From: Flavobacterium sp. ASV13
GTDB lineage: Bacteria; Bacteroidota; Bacteroidia; Flavobacteriales; Flavobacteriaceae
Assembly: GCF_000745775.1 (NCBI RefSeq)
Contig: NZ_JQJY01000001.1
Span: 1-64,000 of the forward strand
Length of the DNA: 64,000 bases
Direction: 5' to 3'
Of the stretch, positions 16,952-25,969 are shown piece by piece (position 1 is the stretch's first letter; each line of letters opens with the position of its first letter). Both the position numbers and the translations under genes were made by a program. The notes below the pieces were generated by a model. The model was not told the DNA's origin. It searched no databases and saw only the letters and a list, made by a program, of their open reading frames with translations.

Positions 16952-19405
16952 ATGTCAAATCATAAAATACTTACTATTGACAATCTGTCACTTCAGGAAT
17001 TTGATTCTGAAGCAGAATTAATTCCTTTATTAACTCCCGAAGACGAAGAAGAAATGAATAATGAGGAACTTCCGGTTTCTCTGCCAATCTTGCCTTTGCG
17101 TAATACTGTCTTATTTCCAGGTGTTGTTATTCCAATTTCAGCAGGAAGGGACAAGTCTATTAAACTGATTAATGATGCCAACGCTGGCGGAAAAATCATT
17201 GGAGTAGTTTCACAAATTAATGAAGAAGACGAAGATCCGTCTAAAGATGATATTCATAAAATTGGTACTGTAGCCCGAATTCTTCGTGTTTTAAAAATGC
17301 CTGACGGAAATGTTACGGTTATCTTGCAAGGAAAAAAACGTTTTGAAATAGACGAAGTAGTTTCTGAAGAGCCTTACATGACAGCTACCATTAAGGAAGT
17401 TTCAGAAGAACGTCCGGATGAAAACGATACTGAATTTACAGCGATTTTAGATTCTGTTAAAGAACTAGCGATTCAGATTATTAAAGAAAGTCCAAATATT
17501 CCATCTGAAGCTACATTTGCCATTAAAAACATTGAAAGTCAATCGTTTTTAATCAATTTTGTTTCTTCAAATATGAATTTATCTGTAAAAGAAAAACAAG
17601 GTCTTTTATCGATAAATGGTTTAAAAGAACGTGCTTTAGAAACTTTACGTTATATGAATGTCGAACTTCAAAAATTAGAATTGAAGAATGATATTCAGTC
17701 AAAAGTTCGTTTTGATTTAGATCAGCAGCAACGTGAATATTTCCTTCATCAGCAAATGAAAACCATTCAGGAAGAATTGGGAGGCGTTTCGCAAGAAGAG
17801 GAAATGGATGAAATGGGGCAGAAGGCTAAAACCAAAAAATGGGACGAAAAAACGCAGAAACATTTCGAAAAAGAATTGTCTAAAATGCGCCGTATGAATC
17901 CACAATCACCGGATTTTGGAATTCAGCGCAATTATTTAGAATTATTTTTAGAATTGCCTTGGGGCGAATATTCTAAAGATAAATTCGATTTGAAACATGC
18001 TCAGAAAATATTAGATAAAGATCATTTTGGACTTGATGAAGTTAAGAAAAGAATGATTGAACATTTGGCAGTTTTAAAATTGCGAAATGACATGAAATCG
18101 CCAATTATTTGTTTAACAGGACCTCCGGGAGTTGGTAAAACATCTATTGGTCGTTCTGTTGCTGAAGCTTTAGGGCGTGAATATGTACGTATTTCATTAG
18201 GAGGTTTACGTGATGAAGCAGAAATTCGCGGACACAGAAAGACATATATCGGTGCAATGCCAGGAAGAATTATTCAAAGTCTGAAAAAAGCGGGAACTTC
18301 AAATCCTGTTTTTATTTTAGATGAAATTGATAAACTTTCGAACGGAAACAGTGGTGATCCATCTTCTGCTTTATTAGAAGTTTTAGATCCGGAACAAAAC
18401 AATGCTTTTTACGATAATTTCCTTGAAATGGGATATGATTTGTCTAAAGTAATGTTCATTGCGACATCCAATAATATGGCAGCAATTCAGCCAGCATTGC
18501 GTGACAGAATGGAAGTTATTAAAATGTCAGGTTATACAATTGAAGAGAAAGTTGAAATTGCAAAAAGACATTTATTTCCAAAACAATTAGAAGCACACGG
18601 ATTAACTTCAAAAGATTTGACAATTGGTAAAAAACAATTAGAAAAAATTGTTGAAGGTTATACGCGTGAATCTGGTGTTCGTAATCTCGAAACAAAAATT
18701 GCTCAGGTAATTCGTAATGCAGCAAAAGCAGTAGCGATGGAAGAAGAGTACAATAAAAAAGTTACAGATGAAGATATTGTAACTGTTTTAGGTGTGCCAA
18801 GATTGGAGCGCGATAAATACGAAAATAATGATATTGCTGGAGTTGTAACAGGTTTAGCCTGGACAAGCGTTGGTGGTGATATTTTATTTATTGAATCATT
18901 AATTTCTGAAGGAAAAGGTTCGTTGACAATTACAGGAAATCTTGGAAATGTCATGAAAGAATCAGCAACAATTGCGTTGGAATATATTAAGGCTAATGCG
19001 AAGAAATTAGGCTTAAGCACAGAAATTTTCCAAAAATATAATATTCACTTGCATGTACCGGAAGGAGCAACTCCAAAAGATGGGCCAAGTGCTGGTATTG
19101 CTATGCTTACTTCTTTAGTTTCTTTATTAACGCAGAAAAAAGTGAAGAAAAGTCTTGCCATGACTGGAGAAATTACACTTCGTGGAAAAGTTTTGCCTGT
19201 AGGTGGAATTAAGGAAAAAATCTTAGCTGCAAAAAGAGCTGGCATCAAAGAAATTATTTTATGTCACGAAAACAAAAGCGATATTGATGAGATTAAAGCT
19301 GAATATTTAGAAGGACTTACTTTTCATTATGTAAAAGAAATGAGTGAAGTTTTGGCGTTGGCTTTAACAGATCAAAGCGTAAAAAATGCTAAGCAATTGA
19401 AATAA
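16952..19405 (+). CDS. lon: ATP-dependent protease Lon (LonA)
   Basis: This 817-aa cytoplasmic protease degrades misfolded and regulatory proteins. The N-terminal LAN domain starts near residue 43 with LPILPLRNTVLFPGVV. The Walker A motif GPPGVGKT is at 390-397, the Walker B region reads FILDEIDKL, and the proteolytic domain contains DGPSAG with S713 and GGIKEK with K756, giving the Ser-Lys dyad. The acidic leader of about 40 residues (EEEMNNEEL) is common in Bacteroidota Lon. It is a single gene followed by a long terminator hairpin. Confidence 0.97.
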   Translation: MSNHKILTIDNLSLQEFDSEAELIPLLTPEDEEEMNNEELPVSLPILPLRNTVLFPGVVIPISAGRDKSIKLINDANAGGKIIGVVSQINEEDEDPSKDDIHKIGTVARILRVLKMPDGNVTVILQGKKRFEIDEVVSEEPYMTATIKEVSEERPDENDTEFTAILDSVKELAIQIIKESPNIPSEATFAIKNIESQSFLINFVSSNMNLSVKEKQGLLSINGLKERALETLRYMNVELQKLELKNDIQSKVRFDLDQQQREYFLHQQMKTIQEELGGVSQEEEMDEMGQKAKTKKWDEKTQKHFEKELSKMRRMNPQSPDFGIQRNYLELFLELPWGEYSKDKFDLKHAQKILDKDHFGLDEVKKRMIEHLAVLKLRNDMKSPIICLTGPPGVGKTSIGRSVAEALGREYVRISLGGLRDEAEIRGHRKTYIGAMPGRIIQSLKKAGTSNPVFILDEIDKLSNGNSGDPSSALLEVLDPEQNNAFYDNFLEMGYDLSKVMFIATSNNMAAIQPALRDRMEVIKMSGYTIEEKVEIAKRHLFPKQLEAHGLTSKDLTIGKKQLEKIVEGYTRESGVRNLETKIAQVIRNAAKAVAMEEEYNKKVTDEDIVTVLGVPRLERDKYENNDIAGVVTGLAWTSVGGDILFIESLISEGKGSLTITGNLGNVMKESATIALEYIKANAKKLGLSTEIFQKYNIHLHVPEGATPKDGPSAGIAMLTSLVSLLTQKKVKKSLAMTGEITLRGKVLPVGGIKEKILAAKRAGIKEIILCHENKSDIDEIKAEYLEGLTFHYVKEMSEVLALALTDQSVKNAKQLK

Positions 19406-19431
19406 ACGTCAATTTAAAATTTCAATACTTT

Positions 19432-19478
19432 AAAATCCCAAATTCCAATTTTATTATTGGAGTTTGGGATTTTTTTTA
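19432..19478 (+). terminator. Terminator after lon
   Basis: AAATCCCAAATTCCAAT pairs with ATTGGAGTTTGGGATTT, with one mismatch, followed by eight T. Confidence 0.88.
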
Positions 19479-19568
19479 TGTAGAAATATGATATATGGAA
19501 TTAAAAAGTGTGGTATAAATATTGATTAATAGCTAGTTATAAAAATTATTTTTTACGTTATATAATTT

Positions 19569-19576
19569 TATCTTTG
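19569..19576 (+). promoter_or_regulatory. Candidate -7 box of porQ
   Basis: TATCTTTG matches TAnnTTTG, 38 bases before the porQ start. The -33 box is not clear. Confidence 0.4.
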
Positions 19577-19614
19577 TATTTGCGTTATTCCCATATAGGA
19601 ATCGCCCCAAAAAC

Positions 19615-20634
19615 ATGTTCAAACGATTTGGTTCATTTTTAATGTTGTTACTCTGCTCGATTTCTTTCGGGCAAGTTGGAGGGCGCTACACCTATCAATT
19701 CCTCAATTTGACTTCCTCGCCAAGGCAAGCAGCGTTAGGAGGAAAAAATATTACGATTTATGATGATGATGTAAATCAGGTGATGTTTAACCCGGCGGTA
19801 TTAAATGAAGATATGGACAATCATCTTGCTGTAAATTATGGAAGTTATTACGGAGAAGCATCTTATGGAACGGCTTCATATGCTTATACGTATGATAGAC
19901 ATATTCAAACCTTTTATGCAGGCGTGAGTTATGTGAATTATGGCAGTTTTGAAGGTTATGATGAAAATGGCCAGGCAACATCAGATTTTACAGGAAGTGA
20001 AGGCGCGCTAACGCTTGGATACGCATACAATATTCCCTATACAGATGTTCATATTGGAGTAAATGGAAAGCTAATAACTTCGAATTTAGAAAGTTATAAT
20101 TCCATTGGTGGAGCAATTGATGTGGGAATTATGTATCAAATTGAAAAAAATAATGTAAATTTGGCCCTAGTATTTCGTAATATTGGAACTCAATTTACAA
20201 CTTACTCAGGAATAAAGGAGAATTTGCCCTTTGAAATTATTGCTGGTATCTCGCAAGAATTAGAGCATGTACCGCTTCGTTGGCATCTTTCATTAGAAAA
20301 TCTGCAGCAATGGAACATATCTTTTTCGAACCCCGTTCGTGGAGAAACCAATATTGATGGATCAACAACTAACGAGAAAATCTCGTTTGCAAATAATACC
20401 TTAAGGCACGTCGTTTTTGGTGTGGAGCTTTTTCCACAAAGAGCATTTAATTTGCGTTTAGGATATAATTTTAGAAGAGGCGAAGAATTACGAATTGATG
20501 AACAACGCAATTTTTCGGGAGTTTCATTAGGATTTGGCTTAAGAATGAATAAATTAAAATTTAACTATTCTTATTCAAGGTATACGTTGGCGGCTAATAC
20601 AAGTCTTTTTGGTTTAACTTTAAATTTTCAGTAA
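19615..20634 (+). CDS. porQ: Type IX secretion system protein PorQ
   Basis: A 339-aa outer-membrane beta-barrel-like protein with signal peptide (MFKRFGSFLMLLLCSISFGQ). The mature start YTYQFLNLTSSPRQAALGG and the later FNPAVLNEDM, NLRLGYNFRRGEELR and C-terminal TSLFGLTLNFQ are typical of PorQ, a component of the T9SS needed in several species for attachment or release of cargo on the cell surface. The window encodes several T9SS substrates (25970, 39354), so this machinery is relevant to them. It is 4 bases upstream of the L,D-transpeptidase-like gene and close to cmk, a neighbourhood seen in other flavobacteria. Confidence 0.9.
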   Translation: MFKRFGSFLMLLLCSISFGQVGGRYTYQFLNLTSSPRQAALGGKNITIYDDDVNQVMFNPAVLNEDMDNHLAVNYGSYYGEASYGTASYAYTYDRHIQTFYAGVSYVNYGSFEGYDENGQATSDFTGSEGALTLGYAYNIPYTDVHIGVNGKLITSNLESYNSIGGAIDVGIMYQIEKNNVNLALVFRNIGTQFTTYSGIKENLPFEIIAGISQELEHVPLRWHLSLENLQQWNISFSNPVRGETNIDGSTTNEKISFANNTLRHVVFGVELFPQRAFNLRLGYNFRRGEELRIDEQRNFSGVSLGFGLRMNKLKFNYSYSRYTLAANTSLFGLTLNFQ

Positions 20635-20638
20635 TAAT

Positions 20639-21244
20639 ATGAAAATATTTACTTTATTTTTGTTCATGACTGTGAGTGTTTTTACGGGAGCTAAACACTT
20701 TTTCAATGAAGATGAATCTACGATAACCAATGTCGAGATCGAAAGAATCAACAGCAGAATAACAGACATAAAAAACATGATTAATAATGATCCAAAATAC
20801 AATTCTAAAATTGCATTTTTGATTGATATGAAAGTTCCTTCTGGAAAAAATCGTTTTTTTGTGTATGATTTAGAAAAGAACGAAGTTATAGATCAAGGTC
20901 TGGTAGCACACGGTTCCGGTTCTGAAACAGGTATTAAGGGCGTGCTGAAATTCAGCAATATGCCAAATTCTAATTGTACAGCCTTAGGCAGATATTCAGT
21001 TGGAAAAACATATAAAGGAATTTTTGGAAAAGCTTATAGATTAGCAGGTTTAGATGAAACTAATAATAAAGCTTTAGAACGTGCTATTGTATTGCATGCT
21101 TATTCGGCAGTTCCATTGCAAGAACAGGATTATTACATCAGCAACAGCCATGGTTGTCCAATGGTAAATGAAGAGTTTTTTAAAAGAATTCAAAAGTTAA
21201 TTGATAATTCAAAAACAAATATCCTTATGGATATTTATTATTAA
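20639..21244 (+). CDS. Murein L,D-transpeptidase-like protein (YkuD-type)
   Basis: This 201-aa exported protein has an N-terminal signal segment of about 18 residues. The motif ISNSHGCPMVNEEFF near residues 167-181 carries the catalytic C173 and preceding H171, and VAHGSGSETG and ALGRYSVGKTYKG are conserved in this catalytic family. Members cross-link or trim peptidoglycan, or attach outer-membrane proteins to it. It starts 4 bases after porQ, hinting that cell-wall attachment and T9SS assembly may be linked; that link is inference. Confidence 0.85.
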   Translation: MKIFTLFLFMTVSVFTGAKHFFNEDESTITNVEIERINSRITDIKNMINNDPKYNSKIAFLIDMKVPSGKNRFFVYDLEKNEVIDQGLVAHGSGSETGIKGVLKFSNMPNSNCTALGRYSVGKTYKGIFGKAYRLAGLDETNNKALERAIVLHAYSAVPLQEQDYYISNSHGCPMVNEEFFKRIQKLIDNSKTNILMDIYY

Positions 21245-21273
21245 AAAACAGCAATAAATAAAATTAAAAGTAT

Positions 21274-21328
21274 AAAACTTTTTATGATCGAGATGAATTT
21301 GATTTTCGATGATGAAAAGTTTTTTTTT
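21274..21328 (+). terminator. Terminator of the porQ operon
   Basis: Arms 21274-21291 and 21306-21323 pair with two mismatches and are followed by a T run. Confidence 0.75.
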
Positions 21329-21396
21329 GTTTAGAATTTATTGGATTAAATTAGTTTATAAGTGTTATAAATCTTCAGAATAAAGAGAAAGATAAT

Positions 21397-21404
21397 TACA
21401 TTTG
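21397..21404 (+). promoter_or_regulatory. Candidate -7 box of cmk
   Basis: TACATTTG matches TAnnTTTG and lies about 125 bases before the likely cmk start, implying a longer leader. Confidence 0.4.
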
Positions 21405-21529
21405 CAACGCTTAAAATTATTTAATTGTTTATTGAAAACATTAGAATAATCAAGGCTTTCTAAGTAAATAACTGATTCTCAAAATGCTGTTTTGTGGAGT
21501 CTGAAATAATAAAATTTAAAAATACAAAA

Positions 21530-22222
21530 TTGAAAAAAATTACAATTGCAATCGACGGATTTTCATCAACTGGAAAAAGTACTTTGGCAAAACAATTAGC
21601 AAAAGAGCTTGAATATGTGTATGTTGATACTGGTGCAATGTATCGCGCAGTGGCTTATTTTGCTATGAAAAATCAATTCATTGATGCTGATTCGTTTAAT
21701 AAAAATGCTTTGATTGCGTCTTTGCCGAAAATTCAATTAGAATTCAAATACAATGTTGATTTAGGTTTTGCCGAAATGTATTTGAATGGCGAAAATGTTG
21801 AAAAGCAAATTAGAACAATTGAAGTTTCTAATTTTGTTAGTGCAGTAGCTGCTGTTTCTGAAGTTCGTTCTAAATTAGTTGAACAACAACAGGAAATGGG
21901 AAAAAATAAAGGCATTGTGATGGATGGAAGAGATATAGGAACTGTAGTTTTTCCTGACGCAGAACTTAAAATATTTATGACCGCTAGTGCCGAAACACGT
22001 GCACAAAGACGTTTTGATGAATTGCAGCAAAAAGGTGACAACGTAACCTATGAAGAAGTTTTGAAAAATGTTGTTGACCGTGATCATATGGATACACACC
22101 GTGAAGATTCTCCATTGGTAATTGCCGATGACGCAATTGAAATTGATAATTCTTACTTAAATAAAGAAGAACAGTTTGTGGCTGTTTTAGAATTAATAAA
22201 TGATGTTGTAAAAACAGCGTAA
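21530..22222 (+). CDS. cmk: (d)CMP kinase, probable non-ATG start
   Basis: Phosphorylates CMP and dCMP. Residues MKKITIAIDGFSSTGKSTLA contain the P-loop, followed by YVYVDTGAMYRAVAYF and later VVFPDAELKIFMTASAETRA and the DGRDIGTVVFP region, all diagnostic. No ATG is available at the conserved N-terminus: the family start falls on a TTG at 21530, and the next candidate is a GTG at 21494 that would add 12 residues (MESEIIKFKNTK). TTG is preferred on homology; 21494 remains possible. A -7 box lies at 21397. The nucleoside permease follows after 69 bases. Confidence 0.92.
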   Translation: MKKITIAIDGFSSTGKSTLAKQLAKELEYVYVDTGAMYRAVAYFAMKNQFIDADSFNKNALIASLPKIQLEFKYNVDLGFAEMYLNGENVEKQIRTIEVSNFVSAVAAVSEVRSKLVEQQQEMGKNKGIVMDGRDIGTVVFPDAELKIFMTASAETRAQRRFDELQQKGDNVTYEEVLKNVVDRDHMDTHREDSPLVIADDAIEIDNSYLNKEEQFVAVLELINDVVKTA

Positions 22223-22291
22223 TTTTTTGCAGATATTATTTTAAATGTTAGTTTTACCGCTTCATTTTTATTTTAAAGACAATTTTATCAT

Positions 22292-23668
22292 ATGGGGATT
22301 AAAAACAGATTGATTATAATGAGCTTTCTTCAATTTTTTGTTTGGGGAGCCTGGCTTATAACAATAGGAAATTATTGGTTTGGGACAAAAAACTGGGAAG
22401 GAACTCAATTTGGACTCGTTTTTGGAACCATGGGAATTGCTTCTCTTTTTATGCCTACACTTACAGGTATTATTGCAGATAGATGGATTAATGCTGAAAA
22501 ATTATACGGCGCTCTTCATATACTTTATGCGGTGGTTTTATTTGCAATTGCACAAGTTACAACTCCGGATACTTTTATTATTGTAATGCTTTTGGCAATG
22601 TGTTGTTATATGCCAACAATAGCTTTAAGTAACTCTATATCCTATACCTCATTAAAACTAAACAATAAAAATATAGTAAAAGATTTTCCGCCAATTCGTG
22701 TTTGGGGAACAATTGGTTTTATTGTTGCCATGTGGATTACCAATTTGAGCGGAAGTAAAGCGACAGAATATCAATTTTATATTGCTGGAATTGGTGCTTT
22801 AATTCTTGGAGTTTATGCTTTTACTTTGCCAAAATGCGAGCCACAGCGCCTAATTAAAGAAAATGCGACTTGGATTGAAACTTTTGGTTTAGAATCTTTT
22901 AAGCTATTTGCTAATTATAAAATGGCTTTATTTTTTGTTTTTTCTATGTTTTTAGGAGGAGCGCTTCAGTTGACAAATGCTTATGGAGATGTGTTTTTAG
23001 ATGAATTTAAGCATTTTCCAAAATATGCTGATTCATTTGTAATTAAGTATTCGACTATTATTATGTCGATTTCTCAGGTTTCTGAAACTTTGTTTATTCT
23101 TGCAATTCCTTTTTTCTTAAGACGTTTCGGAATTAAACAAGTTATGTTGATTAGTATGTTGGCTTGGGTTTTACGTTTCGGATTATTTGCTTTTGGTGAT
23201 CCTGTTGGTGGATTATGGATGATTATTTTGTCTTGTATCGTTTACGGAATGGCATTTGATTTCTTTAATATTTCAGGTTCTTTATTCGTAGAAAGCAATA
23301 CTGATTCTAAAATTCGTTCTTCTGCACAAGGTTTATTTATGATGATGACGAATGGAGTAGGAGCCGTTTTAGGAAGTTTGACTTCAGGTTGGGCAATTGA
23401 TCGTTTCTTTACAAAGTCATTTGCTAATACAACAGAGTTGGCAGGATTTTTACAAACAGATACAACGAACTCTAAAATGTTGGAATTTGTAAAAAGCCAA
23501 GGAAATTCAGTTTCTGCAGATGGAATTTTTTCTAATCCAATTTTGATGAAAGACTGGCATACCATCTGGTTGTCTTTTGCAGCTTATGCTTTGGTTATTG
23601 CTATTGCTTTTGCTGTTTTGTTTAAGCATAAACATGATCCGAAGGAAATTGAGAATTTGAGTCATTAA
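22292..23668 (+). CDS. Nucleoside permease (MFS, NHS family, NupG-like)
   Basis: The 458-aa membrane protein has about twelve hydrophobic segments and starts MGIKNRLIIMSFLQFFVWGA, with WGTIGFIVAMW, the loop FGTMGIASLFMPTLTGIIAD and the C-terminal FNISGSLFVESNTDSKIRSS. These are typical of nucleoside:H+ symporters of the NupG/XapB type in Bacteroidota. It probably imports nucleosides, which would fit its place beside cmk in pyrimidine nucleotide salvage. The gene ends in a terminator whose stem contains AAACCCGACA and its complement. Confidence 0.87.
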   Translation: MGIKNRLIIMSFLQFFVWGAWLITIGNYWFGTKNWEGTQFGLVFGTMGIASLFMPTLTGIIADRWINAEKLYGALHILYAVVLFAIAQVTTPDTFIIVMLLAMCCYMPTIALSNSISYTSLKLNNKNIVKDFPPIRVWGTIGFIVAMWITNLSGSKATEYQFYIAGIGALILGVYAFTLPKCEPQRLIKENATWIETFGLESFKLFANYKMALFFVFSMFLGGALQLTNAYGDVFLDEFKHFPKYADSFVIKYSTIIMSISQVSETLFILAIPFFLRRFGIKQVMLISMLAWVLRFGLFAFGDPVGGLWMIILSCIVYGMAFDFFNISGSLFVESNTDSKIRSSAQGLFMMMTNGVGAVLGSLTSGWAIDRFFTKSFANTTELAGFLQTDTTNSKMLEFVKSQGNSVSADGIFSNPILMKDWHTIWLSFAAYALVIAIAFAVLFKHKHDPKEIENLSH

Positions 23669-23692
23669 GATTTTTAGATAATAATCGGAATT

Positions 23693-23732
23693 AAACCCGA
23701 CAGGTTTTCAAAACTTGTCGGGTTTCGTTTTT
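23693..23732 (+). terminator. Terminator after nucleoside permease
   Basis: AAACCCGACAGG (from 23693) pairs with CTTGTCGGGTTT with one G-T pair, followed by a short T run. Confidence 0.75.
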
Positions 23733-23760
23733 CAAGGTTCTTATGAAAACGAGACTTTCT

Positions 23761-23845
23761 AATCTAGCCCCGATAGAAGTGGAAATCCTTTTATGTCCGC
23801 CGCGGCGGACATAAAAGATTGTAACGGATAGCGGGACTTGACATC
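23761..23845. repeat. Structured intergenic repeat, copy 2
   Basis: Same frame as the copy at 70-180: GAAGTGGAAATCCTTTT on the left and AAAAGATTGTAACGGATAGC on the right. Its stem (23788-23817) is a 15+15-base perfect palindrome CTTTTATGTCCGCCG and its complement, unrelated in sequence to the stem of copy 1. It lies between a terminator and the rpsA promoter. Confidence 0.7.
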
Positions 23846-23904
23846 TCGAAAAACCTAAAAACTTCTGCTTCTAAACAATTCACTGATAATCAACTCGGAA
23901 TTAT

Positions 23905-23935
23905 TTTGTAAGTCCAAATATTTGTAGTAATTTTG
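23905..23935 (+). promoter_or_regulatory. rpsA promoter (TTTG-19-TAATTTTG)
   Basis: TTTG (23905-23908), a 19-base spacer, then TAATTTTG (23928-23935) match the Bacteroidota -33/-7 promoter closely. It gives a leader of about 110 bases, AT-rich, with no Shine-Dalgarno sequence, as expected for rpsA in this group. Confidence 0.75.
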
Positions 23936-24053
23936 CAAACCTTTTGGCAGAGAAGAGTTTCCTTTAGGTATCAACCATTTATGTAAAACAACTTCTGTAT
24001 TTTCTATCGCATGAAGAAACTCGAGAAAAACAGAATACAAATTTTTTATCAGC

Positions 24054-25829
24054 ATGTCTGAACAATTAAAATCACAAGAAGAGTTTTTAGCAAATTTTAA
24101 CTGGCATAACTTCCAAGAAGGAATTGATGCAGTAGATGAGAAAAACTTACAAGAGTTTGAAGAACTAGTATCAAAAACTTTCATCGCTACAGATCAAGAA
24201 GAAGTAGTTGAAGGAGTTGTTGTTAGAATTACAGATAGAGACGTTATCGTTGATATCAATGCTAAATCTGAAGGTGTTATTTCTTTAAATGAATTCCGTT
24301 ACAACCCAAACTTAAAAGTAGGTGACAAAGTTGAAGTATTAATCGACATCCGTGAGGATAAAACAGGTCAATTAGTATTATCTCACAGAAAAGCACGTAC
24401 TATCAAATCTTGGGATAGAGTTATTGCAGCTAATGAAACTGGAGAAATCGTTAACGGTTTTGTTAAATGTAGAACTAAAGGAGGTATGATCGTTGACGTA
24501 TTCGGTATCGAGGCGTTCTTACCAGGATCTCAAATTGACGTTAAGCCAATTAGAGACTACGATGTATATGTAAACAAAATGATGGAATTCAAAGTGGTAA
24601 AAATCAACCACGAATTCAAAAACGTTGTTGTATCTCATAAAGCGCTTATCGAAGCTGATATTGAAGTACAGAAAAAAGAAATCATCGGTCAATTACAAAA
24701 AGGACAAGTATTAGAAGGTGTTGTTAAAAACATTACTTCTTATGGTGTGTTCATTGACTTAGGTGGTGTTGACGGATTAATTCACATTACTGACCTTTCT
24801 TGGAGCAGAATCAACCACCCAAGTGAAGTTCTTGAATTAGACCAAAAATTAAACGTTGTAATCCTTGATTTCGATGATGAGAAAACAAGAATTCAATTAG
24901 GATTGAAACAATTAAACGCTCACCCATGGGATGCTTTAGATGCTAATTTAACTATTGGTGATAAAGTTAAAGGTAAAGTAGTTGTAATCGCTGATTACGG
25001 TGCATTTATCGAAGTTGCTGAAGGTGTTGAAGGTTTAATCCACGTTTCTGAAATGTCATGGTCAACTCACTTACGTTCTGCTCAGGACTTCGTGAAAGTT
25101 GGAGATGTTGTTGAAGCAGTTATCTTAACTTTAGATAGAGATGATCGTAAGATGTCATTAGGTATCAAACAATTAACTCAAGATCCATGGACTGACATTA
25201 CTTCTAAATACCCAGTAGGTTCTAAACATACAGGTATCGTTAGAAACTTTACAAACTTTGGTATTTTCGTAGAATTAGAAGAAGGAATTGATGGATTAAT
25301 CTACATTTCTGACCTTTCTTGGACTAAGAAAATCAAACACCCATCTGAATTTGTAAATGTTGGTGAGAAACTTGATGTAGTTGTATTAGAATTAGATGTT
25401 GAAGGACGTAAATTATCTTTAGGTCACAAACAAACTACTGCTAATCCTTGGGATCAATACGAAGATTCTTTCGCTGTAGGAACTATCCACAATGGTGAAA
25501 TTTCTGAAATCGTTGACAAAGGAGCTACTGTAGAATTCGGAGATGATATCGTTGCTTTCATTCCAACTCGTCACCTTGAAAAAGAAGACGGAAAGAAATT
25601 GAAAAAAGGTGATACTGCTGATTTCAAAGTAATTGAATTCAACAAAGAATTCAAAAGAGTAGTTGCTTCTCACACTGCTATCTTCCGTGAAGAAGAAGAG
25701 AAAAACGTGAAAGCTGCTACTGAAACTACTACATCTGCATCTACAAACGCACCAGCTGCGACTTTAGGTGACAACAATGATGTATTAGCTGCTTTAAAAG
25801 CTAAAATGGAAAAAACTGAGAAAAAATAA
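24054..25829 (+). CDS. rpsA: 30S ribosomal protein S1
   Basis: This 591-aa protein has repeated S1 RNA-binding domains, for example VEGVVVRITDRDVIVDINAKSEG, EGVVKNITSYGVFIDLGGVDG and KGKVVVIADYGAFIEVAEGVEG, six in all with about 85-residue spacing, and a variable Ala/Thr tail after residue 560 (TTTSASTNAPAATLG). It binds the ribosome and guides AT-rich leaders to it. It is expressed from a strong promoter at 23905 and ends with a strong terminator. Codon use is markedly biased (few rare codons, uniform GGT/GAA), as expected for a highly expressed gene. Confidence 0.97.
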   Translation: MSEQLKSQEEFLANFNWHNFQEGIDAVDEKNLQEFEELVSKTFIATDQEEVVEGVVVRITDRDVIVDINAKSEGVISLNEFRYNPNLKVGDKVEVLIDIREDKTGQLVLSHRKARTIKSWDRVIAANETGEIVNGFVKCRTKGGMIVDVFGIEAFLPGSQIDVKPIRDYDVYVNKMMEFKVVKINHEFKNVVVSHKALIEADIEVQKKEIIGQLQKGQVLEGVVKNITSYGVFIDLGGVDGLIHITDLSWSRINHPSEVLELDQKLNVVILDFDDEKTRIQLGLKQLNAHPWDALDANLTIGDKVKGKVVVIADYGAFIEVAEGVEGLIHVSEMSWSTHLRSAQDFVKVGDVVEAVILTLDRDDRKMSLGIKQLTQDPWTDITSKYPVGSKHTGIVRNFTNFGIFVELEEGIDGLIYISDLSWTKKIKHPSEFVNVGEKLDVVVLELDVEGRKLSLGHKQTTANPWDQYEDSFAVGTIHNGEISEIVDKGATVEFGDDIVAFIPTRHLEKEDGKKLKKGDTADFKVIEFNKEFKRVVASHTAIFREEEEKNVKAATETTTSASTNAPAATLGDNNDVLAALKAKMEKTEKK

Positions 25830-25851
25830 TTCTTAGCTTTTTTATAAATAG

Positions 25852-25884
25852 AAAGTCCCACATTACTGTGGGACTTTTTTTTGT
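25852..25884 (+). terminator. Terminator after rpsA
   Basis: AAAGTCCCACA pairs with TGTGGGACTTT around a short loop, followed by a T run. Confidence 0.9.
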
Positions 25885-25922
25885 TTTGTATTTCTGCTTT
25901 TAAGATATTTTAACAAATAAAG

Positions 25923-25952
25923 TTGTGTTATTCTTGCAAAAAGTTACTTTTG
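25923..25952 (+). promoter_or_regulatory. Promoter of the LRR gene (TTG-19-TACTTTTG)
   Basis: TTG at 25923-25925, a 19-base spacer and TACTTTTG at 25945-25952 fit the Bacteroidota promoter consensus; the start codon is 17 bases further on. Confidence 0.7.
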
Positions 25953-25969
25953 TATGAAAACCCCCAAAT

